From positions 310,001 through 374,000 of the forward strand of contig NZ_JAMCCQ010000005.1 of the NCBI RefSeq assembly GCF_023370775.1: a DNA stretch of 64,000 nt. The letters run 5' to 3'. Made by a program: the position numbers and the translations under genes. How positions within the stretch are numbered: position 1 is the stretch's first letter; every line of letters starts with the position of its first letter. This stretch comes from Marivita sp. GX14005. GTDB lineage: Bacteria > Pseudomonadota > Alphaproteobacteria > Rhodobacterales > Rhodobacteraceae. Shown here piece by piece: positions 10,306-18,778 of the stretch. The notes under the pieces were generated by a model. That model was not told the DNA's origin. It searched no databases and saw only the letters and a list, made by a program, of their open reading frames with translations.

Positions 10306-11466
10306 ATGTGGCGACATATCGCGTCCAACGCGCTGACCATATTGGTCATTCTTGTTTTTCTGGGCGGCGGTCTGCTGGTCTGGGCGCAGAACGAATACCG
10401 CGGCGAGGGGCCGTTGGCGCAGGCGATCTGCGTGCAGGTCGAACGGGGGTCGAATTTTCGGCGCGTGTCCGCCTCGCTGGAGGATCAGGGCGCCGTGTCG
10501 AGCGGGGCGCTGTTTCGCATCGGGGCCGATTACGCGGGCAAGACGGGTGATCTGAAGGCCGGCTCCTACCTCGTGCCCGAGGGTGCGTCGATGGCGGATA
10601 TCGTGGATATCATCACGCGCGGCGGGGCCAGCACATGCGGCACGGAGGTCGTGTATCGCGTAGGGATCACCGGTGCGACGGTGCAGGTGCGCGAGCTCGA
10701 TCCCGCGACGGGGCGGTTCGAGGAACTGGTGAAATTCGATCCGGCCGAGGCCGAGGCGCCCGAAGCCTATGCCGGGGTCAAGGCTCAGGCCGATACGCGC
10801 TACCGGGTGGCGCTCGCCGAGGGTGTGACCAGCTGGCAGGTGGTGCAGGAGTTGGGGCAGATCGACGTTCTGGAGGGCGAGGTTGACGAGGTGCCCGCGG
10901 AAGGCACGCTTGCCCCCGACAGTTACGAGATCAGCCCCGGGGACGAGCGCGGCGATCTGATCGCGCAGATGCAGTCGCGGCAGGAGGCGATCCTGGCGGA
11001 GGCCTGGGCGAACCGTGCCGATGGGTTGCCGCTGGAGAGCCCGGAGGAGGCGCTGATCCTGGCGTCGATCATCGAGAAGGAGACCGGCACGCCGGAGGAG
11101 CGCTTCCTGGTCGCGAGCGTGTTCACCAACCGTCTGGAGCGCGGTATTCGTCTGCAGACCGACCCGACGGTGATTTATGGGCTGACGAAGGGCGAGGGCG
11201 TACTGGGGCGCGGGATCCGGCAGAGCGAGTTGCGGCGCGAGACGCCGTGGAACACCTATTTGATCGACGGGTTGCCGCCGACGCCGATTGCCAATCCGGG
11301 GCGGGCGAGCATCGAGGCGGCGCTGAACCCGGCGGATAGCGATTACGTCTTCTTCGTGGCCAGAACGCTCGATCCGGCGGATGGGCATGTCTTTGCCGAG
11401 ACGCTGGCCGAGCACAACCGCAATGTCGCCGCCTATCGCGCGCTGGAGGCGCAGCGGGACAACTGA
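10306..11466 (+). CDS. mltG: Endolytic murein transglycosylase MltG
   Basis: This 386-residue inner-membrane enzyme cleaves nascent glycan strands and so sets their length. One N-terminal transmembrane helix (about residues 8-28) anchors a periplasmic LysM-like/YceG domain. The catalytic Glu is in ILASIIEKETGTPEE (about 250-264). QTDPTVIYGL and NTYLIDGLPPTPIANPG are family signatures. The gene starts four bases after fabF and is surely cotranscribed. Confidence 0.95.
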   Translation: MWRHIASNALTILVILVFLGGGLLVWAQNEYRGEGPLAQAICVQVERGSNFRRVSASLEDQGAVSSGALFRIGADYAGKTGDLKAGSYLVPEGASMADIVDIITRGGASTCGTEVVYRVGITGATVQVRELDPATGRFEELVKFDPAEAEAPEAYAGVKAQADTRYRVALAEGVTSWQVVQELGQIDVLEGEVDEVPAEGTLAPDSYEISPGDERGDLIAQMQSRQEAILAEAWANRADGLPLESPEEALILASIIEKETGTPEERFLVASVFTNRLERGIRLQTDPTVIYGLTKGEGVLGRGIRQSELRRETPWNTYLIDGLPPTPIANPGRASIEAALNPADSDYVFFVARTLDPADGHVFAETLAEHNRNVAAYRALEAQRDN

Positions 11467-11488
11467 CGCCGGATGAAGGAGCGCGGGG

Positions 11489-12232
11489 ATGGGGCCGGTC
11501 GAGCTTTTTGCGCTGGGAGCGGCGGTCCTGCTGGTCGCTGGGGCGATCAAGGGAATGGTCGGGATCGGCCTTCCGGCGGCGTCGATCAGCCTTCTGACGC
11601 TGGCGGTCGAGCCGCGCGTGGCGATTGCGCTGGTCCTGTTGCCGATGGTGGTCAGCAATGGCTGGCAGGTCTGGCAGATGGGCGGGATCGGGCTTGCGCT
11701 GCGGCGCTATTGGCTCTTTGCGGCGGTTCTGGCGGGGGTGATCCTGTTGACGGTGGCGCTGTCCGCGACCGTGCCGGACCGGGTGATTTTCCTTGCGACG
11801 GGGCTGTCGATCGTTCTTTTCTCGGCGGTCAATCTGCGCTTCGAGGTGCCGGAGCTCGGGCTGCGTTTCGACCGGCTGGCGCAGGGGGTGTTCGGCGCGG
11901 TTGCGGGTGTGCTGGGCGGGCTGTCGGGGATTTGGGGTGCGCCGATGGTGATCTACCTGACGGCGCGGCGGGTGCCGAAGGACGAGTTCGTGCGCGCGAC
12001 GGGGCTTTTGATCTTTCTGGGCAGCGTGCCCTTGACGCTGGGCTATCTGCGGCAGGGGTTGCTGACGGCGGAGTTGGCGGCGGTTTCGGCGCTTCTAGTG
12101 GTGCCGACGCTGATCGGGTTCACGATCGGCGCGCATGTGCGGGGGCGGCTTTCGAATGACGGGTTCCGGCGATTGCTGCTCTATGTGTTTCTGTTTCTGG
12201 GGCTGAACCTTGTGCGCAAGGGGGTTTGGTAG
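11489..12232 (+). CDS. TauE/SafE family sulfite exporter-like permease
   Basis: This 247-residue, almost wholly hydrophobic protein should have about seven or eight transmembrane helices. GAIKGMVGIGLP near residue 18 and LGGLSGIWGAPMVIYL near residue 144 are the two repeated TauE/SafE signatures. Members export sulfite, sulfoacetate or other small organic anions; the substrate here is unknown. AAGGAG lies upstream of the ATG. It is 22 bp after mltG and may be in the same transcript. It is the last gene before the gene transfer agent cluster. Confidence 0.85.
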   Translation: MGPVELFALGAAVLLVAGAIKGMVGIGLPAASISLLTLAVEPRVAIALVLLPMVVSNGWQVWQMGGIGLALRRYWLFAAVLAGVILLTVALSATVPDRVIFLATGLSIVLFSAVNLRFEVPELGLRFDRLAQGVFGAVAGVLGGLSGIWGAPMVIYLTARRVPKDEFVRATGLLIFLGSVPLTLGYLRQGLLTAELAAVSALLVVPTLIGFTIGAHVRGRLSNDGFRRLLLYVFLFLGLNLVRKGVW

Positions 12233-12240
12233 GGCGGGGC

Positions 12241-12318
12241 ATGTCCGTTAACGGACATGGACGGATGCGTTGACGCATCCGGTTGCGCCAAGGGGTTAAC
12301 GCGGCGCGCGCCGCGTTA
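12241..12318. repeat. Three successive palindromes before the GTA cluster
   Basis: Three perfect palindromic elements lie in 78 bp: 12241-12258 (ATGTCCGTTAACGGACAT), 12262-12281 (stem CGGATGCG, loop TTGA) and 12297-12318 (a 22-base perfect palindrome with arms TAACGCGGCGC). They separate the TauE/SafE gene from the first GTA gene, so they could terminate the upstream transcript, bind a regulator of the GTA promoter, or both. The second belongs to the GCGTTGACGC family seen at 2497 and 63904. Confidence 0.75.
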
Positions 12319-12374
12319 GCGGCGTCTTTGCGATTTGCCTGTTTATTGCTTCCTGCGTGCCACGCATCGGCGTG

Positions 12375-12761
12375 ATGGACGGAGATCCATTCAGCACAAG
12401 GGGGCAGGGTTTGGGGATCCTTATCACTGCGAGCGAAGAGGGCGGCGCGCTTGAGAGCGAGCGCGCGGCCATTGCGCGGGAATTGGCGACCATTCGGGAG
12501 ATGGTGGCCGCCCTGCGCGAGAAGGTCGAGGCCGGAGAGAGTGGGACCGGGGGCGAGGCAGGCAGGATCCTGTCCGATCTCCGGGTCTGGCTGAAACACG
12601 CCAAGGAAACGGAGGTGCAGATTGAGCGGCATCGGAGAGAGACCGCACGGGTCAGCGGAAGCTACGGGCTCGATCTTGACGCGGCGCGGGATGTTGTCGG
12701 GTGCCGATTGGATCGGCTCCGAAAGTGCTGCCGTGAGAGAGGCGTTTCTGACGGAGCTTGA
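12375..12761 (+). CDS. GTA gp1, small terminase (TerS)
   Basis: This is the first gene of the packaging module, encoding about 128 residues. It is mostly helical, with a heptad-rich, probably coiled-coil stretch (SERAAIARELATIREMVAAL) and a basic C-terminal segment ending LDRLRKCCRERGVSDGA. In R. capsulatus the equivalent protein was shown to be the non-sequence-specific small terminase that oligomerises and recruits DNA. The start is uncertain: a GTG at 12357 and a TTG at 12411 (with AAGGGGGCAGG upstream) are also in frame, and no candidate has an ideal ribosome-binding site. Its 3' end overlaps the large terminase gene by 140 bases. Confidence 0.75.
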   Translation: MDGDPFSTRGQGLGILITASEEGGALESERAAIARELATIREMVAALREKVEAGESGTGGEAGRILSDLRVWLKHAKETEVQIERHRRETARVSGSYGLDLDAARDVVGCRLDRLRKCCRERGVSDGA

Positions 12762-14040
12762 GGCGGTGCCGGGGGCGCTTTTGGCGCTGCCCTACCTGTT
12801 CGAGTTCTGGGCCCATGCGCATCAGTTGCCCCCTGAGGGGGACTGGCGCAACTGGGTGATCCTTGGTGGGCGCGGCGCGGGGAAAACCCGCGCCGGTGCC
12901 GAATGGGTTCGGGCGATGGTCGAGGGGGCGCGGCCGTTGGACGGCGGGCGGGCGAAGCGCGTGGCGCTGGTGGGCGAGACGCTGGACCAGGTGCGCGAAG
13001 TGATGATCTTCGGAGATAGCGGGATCATGGCGTGCTCGCCTCCCGACCGGCGGCCCGAATGGCTGGCGACGCGGCGGGTGCTGCGTTGGCCGAACGGCGC
13101 GGAGGCGGTGGCCTGTTCGGCGCATGATCCGGAGAGTTTGCGCGGGCCGCAATTCGATTCCGCCTGGGTGGATGAATTGGCCAAGTGGAAGCGCGGGCAG
13201 GAGGCGTGGGACATGCTGCAGTTCACGCTTCGGCTTGGGGATGATCCGCGCGTGTGCGTGACGACGACGCCCCGGAATGTCGGCGTTTTGAAGGATTTGC
13301 TGGCGGCGCCATCGACGGTGGTGACACGGGCGCCGACTGAGGCGAACCGGGCCTATCTGGCGGCGTCGTTCCTCGATGAGGTGCGGGCGCGCTATGCGGG
13401 GACGCGGCTGGGGCGGCAGGAGTTGGATGGCGATCTGCTGGAGGAGGTCGAGGGCGCGCTTTGGACGCTTGCCGGCCTGGAGGCGGCGCGCTGCGAGAGC
13501 CTGCCGGAGTTCGACCGGATCGTGGTGGCGGTTGACCCGCCGGCGGGGTCGGGCAAGCGGTCGGATGCCTGCGGTATCGTGGTGGCCGGGGTTGTGACGG
13601 ACGGGCCGCCGCAGGATTGGCGGGCGGTGGTGCTGGAGGATGCGAGCGTGCAGGGCGTGTCGCCGCTGGTCTGGGCGCGGCGTGCGATCACGGCGATGGA
13701 GCGCTGGGGGGCGTCCGCGCTGGTGGCGGAGGTCAATCAGGGGGGCGACATGGTGGAGACCGTGTTGCGGCAGGTCGATCCCATGGTGCCGGTGATCCGG
13801 GTGCATGCGTCGAAATCGAAAAGCGCGCGGGCGGAGCCTGTGGCTGCGCTCTACGAGCAGGGGCGGGTGCAGCATTTCGGCGTGTTCGACGCGCTGGAGG
13901 ACGAGATGTGCCGCATGGCGCGGACGGGATTCGAGGGCGCGGGATCGCCCGACCGGCTGGATGCGCTGGTCTGGGCGCTGACCGATCTGGTGATCGCGCG
14001 CGCGGCGGAGTGGCGGCGGCCGAGGGTGCGCACGCTGTAG
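12622..14040 (+). CDS. GTA gp2, large terminase (TerL)
   Basis: This 472-residue packaging motor has an N-terminal ATPase with Walker A GGRGAGKT (residues 82-89) and a Walker B-like FDSAWVDELAKW. The C-terminal RNase H-like nuclease has Asp motifs in IVVAVDPPAGSGKRSD and EVNQGGDMV. It fills preformed heads with host DNA. The start chosen is a TTG at 12622 because GGAGGT sits five bases before it, the best ribosome-binding site in the neighbourhood. An internal ATG at 12691 is the alternative. The overlap with gp1 implies coupled translation. Confidence 0.92.
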   Translation: MSGIGERPHGSAEATGSILTRRGMLSGADWIGSESAAVREAFLTELEAVPGALLALPYLFEFWAHAHQLPPEGDWRNWVILGGRGAGKTRAGAEWVRAMVEGARPLDGGRAKRVALVGETLDQVREVMIFGDSGIMACSPPDRRPEWLATRRVLRWPNGAEAVACSAHDPESLRGPQFDSAWVDELAKWKRGQEAWDMLQFTLRLGDDPRVCVTTTPRNVGVLKDLLAAPSTVVTRAPTEANRAYLAASFLDEVRARYAGTRLGRQELDGDLLEEVEGALWTLAGLEAARCESLPEFDRIVVAVDPPAGSGKRSDACGIVVAGVVTDGPPQDWRAVVLEDASVQGVSPLVWARRAITAMERWGASALVAEVNQGGDMVETVLRQVDPMVPVIRVHASKSKSARAEPVAALYEQGRVQHFGVFDALEDEMCRMARTGFEGAGSPDRLDALVWALTDLVIARAAEWRRPRVRTL

Positions 14041-14110
14041 TTTACGATCGTTAACCTTTGTCTGTCAGGTTGTTTTCATCAGGCGGCAGAGCGGCAGGAG
14101 AGCAGGGAAT

Positions 14111-15283
14111 ATGGGGTGGAATATGTTTCGGCGGGACCGCAAGGCGGCTGAACCGGCAGAGGCCAAGGCAAGCGCGACGGGGCCGGTGGTGGCGTGGCAG
14201 AACATGGGACGGGTTGCCTGGTCGGCGCGGGACACGTCGTCGCTGACGCGGTCGGGGTTCGTCGGCAACCCGGTGGGGTTCCGGGCGGTGAAACTGATCG
14301 CGGAAGCGGGCGCTGCGGTGCCGCTGGTGTTGCAGGATGCGGAGCGGCGCTATGAGGCGCATCCGGTGCTGGACCTGCTGCGGCGTCCCAACCCGGCGCA
14401 GGGGCAGGCGGAGCTGTTCGAGGCGTTCTATGGGCAGTTGATGCTGTCGGGGGACGGGTATTTCGAGGCGGTCGGCGACGGCGTGCCGGGGGAGCTGCAT
14501 GTGCTGCGCTCGGACCGGATGAAGCTGGTTCCCGGGGCGGATGGCTGGCCGGTCGCCTATGAGTATGGCGTGGGCGGCAAGGCGCATCGGTTCGAGATGG
14601 GCGAGGGGGCCGCGCCGATCTGTCACGTGAAGGCGTTTCATCCGCAGGACGATCATTACGGACTGAGCCCGATGGTGGCGGCGGCGCAGGCATTGGACGT
14701 GCATAACGCGGCGTCGCGGTGGTCGAAGGGATTGCTGGACAATGCGGCGCGGCCCTCGGGGGCGATCGTCTATCGCGGGACGGATGGTGTCTCGGGGATG
14801 GGGAACGATCAATACGAGCGGCTGGTGGAGGAGATTGAGAGCCACCATATGGGCGCGCGCAATGCGGGGCGGCCGATGCTGCTGGAAGGCGGGCTTGACT
14901 GGAAGCCGATGGGGTTTTCACCGTCGGACATGGAGTTCCAGAAGACTAAGGAGGCGGCGGCGCGGGAAATTGCGGTGGCGTTCGGGGTGCCTCCGATGCT
15001 CTTGGGGATTCCCGGCGAGGCGACATTTGCCAATTATGCGGAGGCGCATCGGGCGTTCTACAGGCTGACGGTGTTGCCGCTGGTGTCGCGGGTGTCGGCT
15101 GCGGTGTCGGTGTGGTTGTCGGAGCATGTGGGCGAGGAATTGGTTTTGAAGCCCGATCTCGACCAGGTGCCCGCGCTGGCGGCGGAGCGGGATGCGCAAT
15201 GGGCGCGCGTCGCGGGGGCGGATTTCCTGACGGCTGGGGAGAAGCGCAGCCTGCTGGGCCTGCCGGCGGCGGCCGATGAGTGA
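14111..15283 (+). CDS. GTA gp3, portal protein
   Basis: The 390 residues match HK97-type portal proteins: GNPVGFRAVKLIAEAGAAVPL (begins about residue 52), HPVLDLLRRPNP, LSGDGYFEAV and the C-terminal FGVPPMLLGIPGEATFANYAEA. It forms the dodecameric ring at the head vertex through which DNA enters. The 70-bp spacer before it (14041-14110) is one of the few gaps in the cluster and could hold an internal promoter. AGGAGAGCAGGGAAT precedes the ATG. Confidence 0.95.
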   Translation: MGWNMFRRDRKAAEPAEAKASATGPVVAWQNMGRVAWSARDTSSLTRSGFVGNPVGFRAVKLIAEAGAAVPLVLQDAERRYEAHPVLDLLRRPNPAQGQAELFEAFYGQLMLSGDGYFEAVGDGVPGELHVLRSDRMKLVPGADGWPVAYEYGVGGKAHRFEMGEGAAPICHVKAFHPQDDHYGLSPMVAAAQALDVHNAASRWSKGLLDNAARPSGAIVYRGTDGVSGMGNDQYERLVEEIESHHMGARNAGRPMLLEGGLDWKPMGFSPSDMEFQKTKEAAAREIAVAFGVPPMLLGIPGEATFANYAEAHRAFYRLTVLPLVSRVSAAVSVWLSEHVGEELVLKPDLDQVPALAAERDAQWARVAGADFLTAGEKRSLLGLPAAADE

Positions 15284-15503
15284 GGCGCGCGGGGGGTATG
15301 AGCCGTTCGATTGCGCGCCGGCGCTGCGGCTGGAGGCGCATGAGAGGGTGACGTCTTTGCGGTTCGAGGGGATTTCGGAGCGGCTGGACCGGATCGAGGG
15401 GCTGATCGAGCGGCTGGAGCGGCGGATCTGGCTGGCGGTTTACGGGGTTGCAGCGGCTGTGATGGCCGATGTGGTGATGAGCGTCGCGCAGGCGGCGCCG
15501 TGA
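15276..15503 (+). CDS. GTA gp3.5, small conserved protein
   Basis: This 75-residue protein lies between portal and protease, overlapping the portal gene by 8 bases. It has an amphipathic helical middle (ERLDRIEGLIERLERRIW), followed by a C-terminal hydrophobic segment (VYGVAAAVMADVVMSVA) that could be one membrane helix. Its role in RcGTA is not established. Position and length match orfg3.5. Confidence 0.8.
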   Translation: MSEARGGYEPFDCAPALRLEAHERVTSLRFEGISERLDRIEGLIERLERRIWLAVYGVAAAVMADVVMSVAQAAP

Positions 15504-15514
15504 GGAGGCAGGGA

Positions 15515-16051
15515 ATGGAACTGGAACGGAAGTTTTGCGGGTTCGAGGCGGTGACGGTGGCCGAGGGCTGCGTGATCGAGGGCTATGCCTCGCGCTTTGG
15601 GCAGTGCGATCAGGGCAACGATGTGGTGGCGGCGGGGGCTTATGCCGCGTCTTTGCAGCGGTTGGCCGAGGGCGGGCGCGCAGTGAAGATGCTGTGGCAG
15701 CACGATCCCGCGCAGCCCATCGGGGTTTGGGACGAGGTGCGCGAGGACGCAACGGGGCTCTATGTGAAGGGCCGGATTCTGGAGAGCGTCGAACGGGGGC
15801 GCGAGGCGGCGGCGCTGATTGCAGCGGGGGCGATTGACGGGTTGTCGATAGGTTATCGCACGAAATCGGCGGTGAAGGACAAGCAGGGCCGCAGGGTTCT
15901 GACGGAACTGGAGCTTTGGGAGGTGTCGCTGGTGACCTTCCCGATGCTGCCCAGTGCGCGGATGGCGGCGAAGGGTGATGTGCCCGGCGCGGGCCTGCGG
16001 GAGGTGGCGCGTATGATCGAGGATGCGCGCCGGGGTTTGGCGCAGGGTTAA
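15515..16051 (+). CDS. GTA gp4, prohead protease
   Basis: This 178-residue HK97-type (U35) serine protease processes the capsid precursor. Key features are GYASRFGQCDQGNDVV near the N-terminus, MLWQHDPAQPIG with the catalytic His (about residue 65), and GAIDGLSIGYRT with the nucleophilic Ser (about residue 110). LELWEVSLVTFPMLPSA follows. The ATG at 15515 follows GAGGAGG by about six bases; a GTG at 15500 overlaps the gp3.5 stop but lacks a site. Confidence 0.93.
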   Translation: MELERKFCGFEAVTVAEGCVIEGYASRFGQCDQGNDVVAAGAYAASLQRLAEGGRAVKMLWQHDPAQPIGVWDEVREDATGLYVKGRILESVERGREAAALIAAGAIDGLSIGYRTKSAVKDKQGRRVLTELELWEVSLVTFPMLPSARMAAKGDVPGAGLREVARMIEDARRGLAQG

Positions 16052-16078
16052 GCGCCTTATTTTCAGGGGAAAATCGGG

Positions 16079-17257
16079 ATGAGTGAGACCGGGACCATGT
16101 CGCGGAACGGGGAAGATGTGTCTGCCTTTACCCAGGTGGGGCAGGCGCTGGCGGGGCTGGTGGGCGATGTGCAGCGCCAGCGGGACGAGTTCAACAGGAA
16201 GTTTCAGGAGCAGGAAGAGCGTATGACCAAGATGGATCGAAAGAGCGTGACGGGGCGTCCGGTGCTGGCGGGCGGTGTGAAGGCGGAGGATGTGCATACG
16301 CGCGCCTTCGATGCCTATATCCGCAGCGGCGACGAGGATGCGCTGCGCGGGCTGGAGATGGATGTGAAATCCATGTCTACGGTAGTGAATGGCGATGGCG
16401 GGTTTCTCATCGATCCGGTGACGTCGGAAACGATTCAGGGCGTGCTGAACGGCTCGGCGTCGATCCGGGCGATTGCGTCTGTCGTCAATGTAGAGGCGTC
16501 GAGCTATGATGTGCTGGTCGATCAGGGTGATGCCGGGGCCGGTTGGGCCGACGAGATCGGCGCGCGGAGCGAGACCGGGACGCCGACGATTGACCGCATT
16601 TCGATCAAGCTGCACGAGTTGAGCGCGATGCCCAAGGCCTCGCAGCGGCTGCTTGATGATACGGCGTTCGATATCGAGACCTGGCTCGCGGGCAAGATCG
16701 CCGACACCTTTGCGCGCGCCGAGGCGGGGGCGTTCATCAATGGCGACGGCAATGACAAGCCGCGCGGTATTCTGAACCACGGGGCGGTGGACAACGATGT
16801 CTGGACCTGGGGCAATCTTGGCTACATCCCGACCGGTGTGGACGGCGATATCGGCAATGGCGATGCGCTGATCGAGCTGGTCTATGCGCTGGGGGCGGAA
16901 TACCGCGCGAACGCGAGTTTCGTGATGAACTCCAAGACGGCTGGCGCGCTGCGCAAGCTGAAGGATGCCGATGGCCGTCATCTGTGGTCGGACGGGTTTG
17001 CCAGCGGTGAACCGGCGCGTCTGCTGGGTTATCCGGTGCTGGTGGCCGAGGACATGCCGGACATTGGCACGGGCGCCGATGCGATTGCCTTTGGCGATTT
17101 CCGTGCGGGCTACACGATTGCCGAACGTCCTGACCTGCGCGTCCTGCGCGATCCGTTCAGCGCCAAGCCGCATGTGCTGTTCTACGCGACCAAGCGTGTG
17201 GGCGGCGATGTGAGCGATTTCGCGGCGATCAAGCTGCTGCGCTTTGCCACTGCCTAA
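16079..17257 (+). CDS. GTA gp5, major capsid protein
   Basis: This is a 392-residue HK97-fold capsid precursor. The first roughly 100 residues form a charged, coiled-coil scaffold-like segment (VQRQRDEFNRKFQEQEERM) expected to be removed by gp4. The body contains GGFLIDPVTSETI, the E-loop/P-domain region SKLHELSAMPKASQRLL-like sequence (about 180-195), NGDGNDKPRGIL and the C-terminal VGGDVSDFAAIKLLRFA. It has its own AGGGGA ribosome-binding site after a 27-base gap. A 153-bp spacer follows, unusual for this cluster. Confidence 0.95.
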   Translation: MSETGTMSRNGEDVSAFTQVGQALAGLVGDVQRQRDEFNRKFQEQEERMTKMDRKSVTGRPVLAGGVKAEDVHTRAFDAYIRSGDEDALRGLEMDVKSMSTVVNGDGGFLIDPVTSETIQGVLNGSASIRAIASVVNVEASSYDVLVDQGDAGAGWADEIGARSETGTPTIDRISIKLHELSAMPKASQRLLDDTAFDIETWLAGKIADTFARAEAGAFINGDGNDKPRGILNHGAVDNDVWTWGNLGYIPTGVDGDIGNGDALIELVYALGAEYRANASFVMNSKTAGALRKLKDADGRHLWSDGFASGEPARLLGYPVLVAEDMPDIGTGADAIAFGDFRAGYTIAERPDLRVLRDPFSAKPHVLFYATKRVGGDVSDFAAIKLLRFATA

Positions 17258-17303
17258 GCGGTGAGTGCGGACATGGGGAGGGCGGCGTGCCGTCTTCCTC
17301 ATG

Positions 17304-17374
17304 GGGCGCGCGCCGGAAGGCCGGCGTTGTCTAGCCGCTCCCCTCCGTCCGAGCAACGGCGGTGGCGCGCGCCC
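17304..17374. repeat. Long-arm inverted repeat in the gp5-gp6 spacer
   Basis: GGGCGCGCGCC at 17304-17314 is exactly complementary to GGCGCGCGCCC at 17364-17374, enclosing 49 bases. Within the loop GCCGGCGTTG and CAACGGCGG can pair partly, so the RNA could form a long imperfect hairpin. It lies between the abundant capsid gene and the first neck gene. Confidence 0.55.
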
Positions 17375-17410
17375 AACCAGATCGCGGGACAGGTTTGCGG
17401 AGAATTCGAG

Positions 17411-18004
17411 ATGTATTTGATGGAAGAGAGCCAGATACCGGAAGCGGCCCTGCCGGTGGCGCAGTTGCGCGCGCATCTGCGGATGGGCAGCGGGTTTGCC
17501 GAGGACGGCTTGCAGGACGATCTGCTGGGCGGGTTCCTGCGGGCGGCACTTGCGGCGGTGGAGGCGCGGACGGGCAAGGCGCTGCTCGCGCGGGATTTCG
17601 TGCTGACGCTGCATCGCTGGCGCGATGTGACGGGGCAGGTCTTGCCGATTGCGCCGGTGCGGGCGGTCACGCAGGTGACGCTGGTGGATGCGTTTGGCGG
17701 CGCGTCGGTGGTGCCGGCGGATCGCTACGGGCTGGGCGGCGATGGAGATGCGCCGAAGCTGGTGCCGATGGGCGCGTGTTTGCCGTTCATTCCCGAGCAT
17801 GGATCGGTCGAGTTGCGGTTTGAGGCGGGCATGGCGGCGGCGTTCGGGGATCTGCCTGCCGATCTGGCGCAGGCGGTGATGCTGCTGGCGGCGCATTACT
17901 ACGAGTATCGGGACGAAACGGCTTTGGGGCAGGGCTGCATGCCGTTCGGCGTGTCGAGCCTGATCGCACGGTATCGGCCCGTGCGGCTGGGGTTCGGGAC
18001 ATGA
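17411..18004 (+). CDS. GTA gp6, head-tail connector (adaptor)
   Basis: This 197-residue protein resembles HK97 gp6 / phiE125 gp8-type connectors: QLRAHLRMGSGFAEDGLQDD begins near residue 15, EARTGKALL follows, and a hydrophobic helix AVMLLAAHYYEYR lies near residue 160. It sits under the portal in the neck. The ATG at 17411 follows GCGGAGAAT. An upstream in-frame GTG at 17261 would add a Pro/Arg-rich tail encoded by the structured spacer and is rejected. Confidence 0.88.
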   Translation: MYLMEESQIPEAALPVAQLRAHLRMGSGFAEDGLQDDLLGGFLRAALAAVEARTGKALLARDFVLTLHRWRDVTGQVLPIAPVRAVTQVTLVDAFGGASVVPADRYGLGGDGDAPKLVPMGACLPFIPEHGSVELRFEAGMAAAFGDLPADLAQAVMLLAAHYYEYRDETALGQGCMPFGVSSLIARYRPVRLGFGT

Positions 18005-18336
18005 GCGTTCGGCTGACGGCCAAGCTGGTGCTGGAGCGGCTCGAGGCGGTGCCGGATGGCGCTGGCGGGATGCGCGAAAGCTGGGTGGAACTGGGCGTTC
18101 TGTGGGGCGAGGTCACGCCGCGCACGGGGCGGGAAACGCGCGGCGAGGCGGGGCAGGTGTCTGTTGCGGGGTTTCGGATTGTCGTGCGCGGACAGCCCCA
18201 GGGCCATTCGGCGCGGCCTTTGCCGGAGCAGCGGTTCCGGCAGGGCGGCCGGGTGTTTCGGATCAATTCGGTGACCGAGGCCGATGCTGGCGGGCGGTAT
18301 CTGGTGTGCTTCTGCGAAGAGGAGGTGGCGACATGA
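18001..18336 (+). CDS. GTA gp7, head closure / stopper protein
   Basis: The 111 residues match phage head-tail adaptor (SPP1 gp16-like) proteins: the LVLERLEAVPDGAGGMRESWVE strand pair, LWGEVTPRTGRE, then FRIVVRGQP and RVFRINSVTEAD. It overlaps gp6 by four bases (ATGA), which implies translational coupling. Confidence 0.85.
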   Translation: MSVRLTAKLVLERLEAVPDGAGGMRESWVELGVLWGEVTPRTGRETRGEAGQVSVAGFRIVVRGQPQGHSARPLPEQRFRQGGRVFRINSVTEADAGGRYLVCFCEEEVAT

Positions 18337-18743
18337 GCTATGCGGTGGCGGCGGCGTTGCAGGCCGGGGTTTATAGGGAACTGGCGGCGGATGCGGGGCT
18401 TTCGGTGCTGGTGGGCGAGCGGATCTACGACGCGGTGCCCAAGGGCCGGTTGCCGGATTTGTACGTCGCGCTGGGGCCGGAGAAGGCGGTGGATGCGAGC
18501 GACAAGACCGGGCGCGGCGCGTGGCATGAGTTCGCGGTGTCGGTGATTTCGGACGAGGCGGGGTTTCAGGAAGCCAAGCAGGTCGCGGCGGCGGTGTGCG
18601 ATGCGCTGATCGACAGCGGCATGGCGCTGGAGCGGGGCCGGCTCGTGGCGCTGAACTTCAAGCGGGCCACGGCGAGCCGCGAGAAGCACGGGCGGCGACG
18701 GGTCGATCTGATCTTTCGGGCACGGGTTGAGGATGACGCCTGA
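18333..18743 (+). CDS. GTA gp8, tail terminator (DUF3168)
   Basis: This 136-residue DUF3168 protein starts MSYAVAAALQAGVYREL. It includes LVGERIYDAVPKGRLPDLYVALGPE and WHEFAVSVISDEAGFQEAKQVAAAV, the family core. Homologues cap the tail tube and join it to the neck. The ATG overlaps the gp7 stop by four bases and follows GAGGAGG. Confidence 0.88.
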   Translation: MSYAVAAALQAGVYRELAADAGLSVLVGERIYDAVPKGRLPDLYVALGPEKAVDASDKTGRGAWHEFAVSVISDEAGFQEAKQVAAAVCDALIDSGMALERGRLVALNFKRATASREKHGRRRVDLIFRARVEDDA

Positions 18744-18778
18744 GGGCGTTTGGGATTTCTGGAAAGGGAGTGTGGGCG

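Noticed and set aside
14041-14056. TTTACGATCGTTAA in the gp2-gp3 spacer as a CtrA site
   Set aside because: The half-sites are six bases apart and one is TTTA, so it misses the TTAA-N7-TTAA rule.
16049-16062. TTAAGCGCCTTATT between gp4 and gp5 as a CtrA site
   Set aside because: Only the first half-site matches; the second reads ATTT at the right distance.
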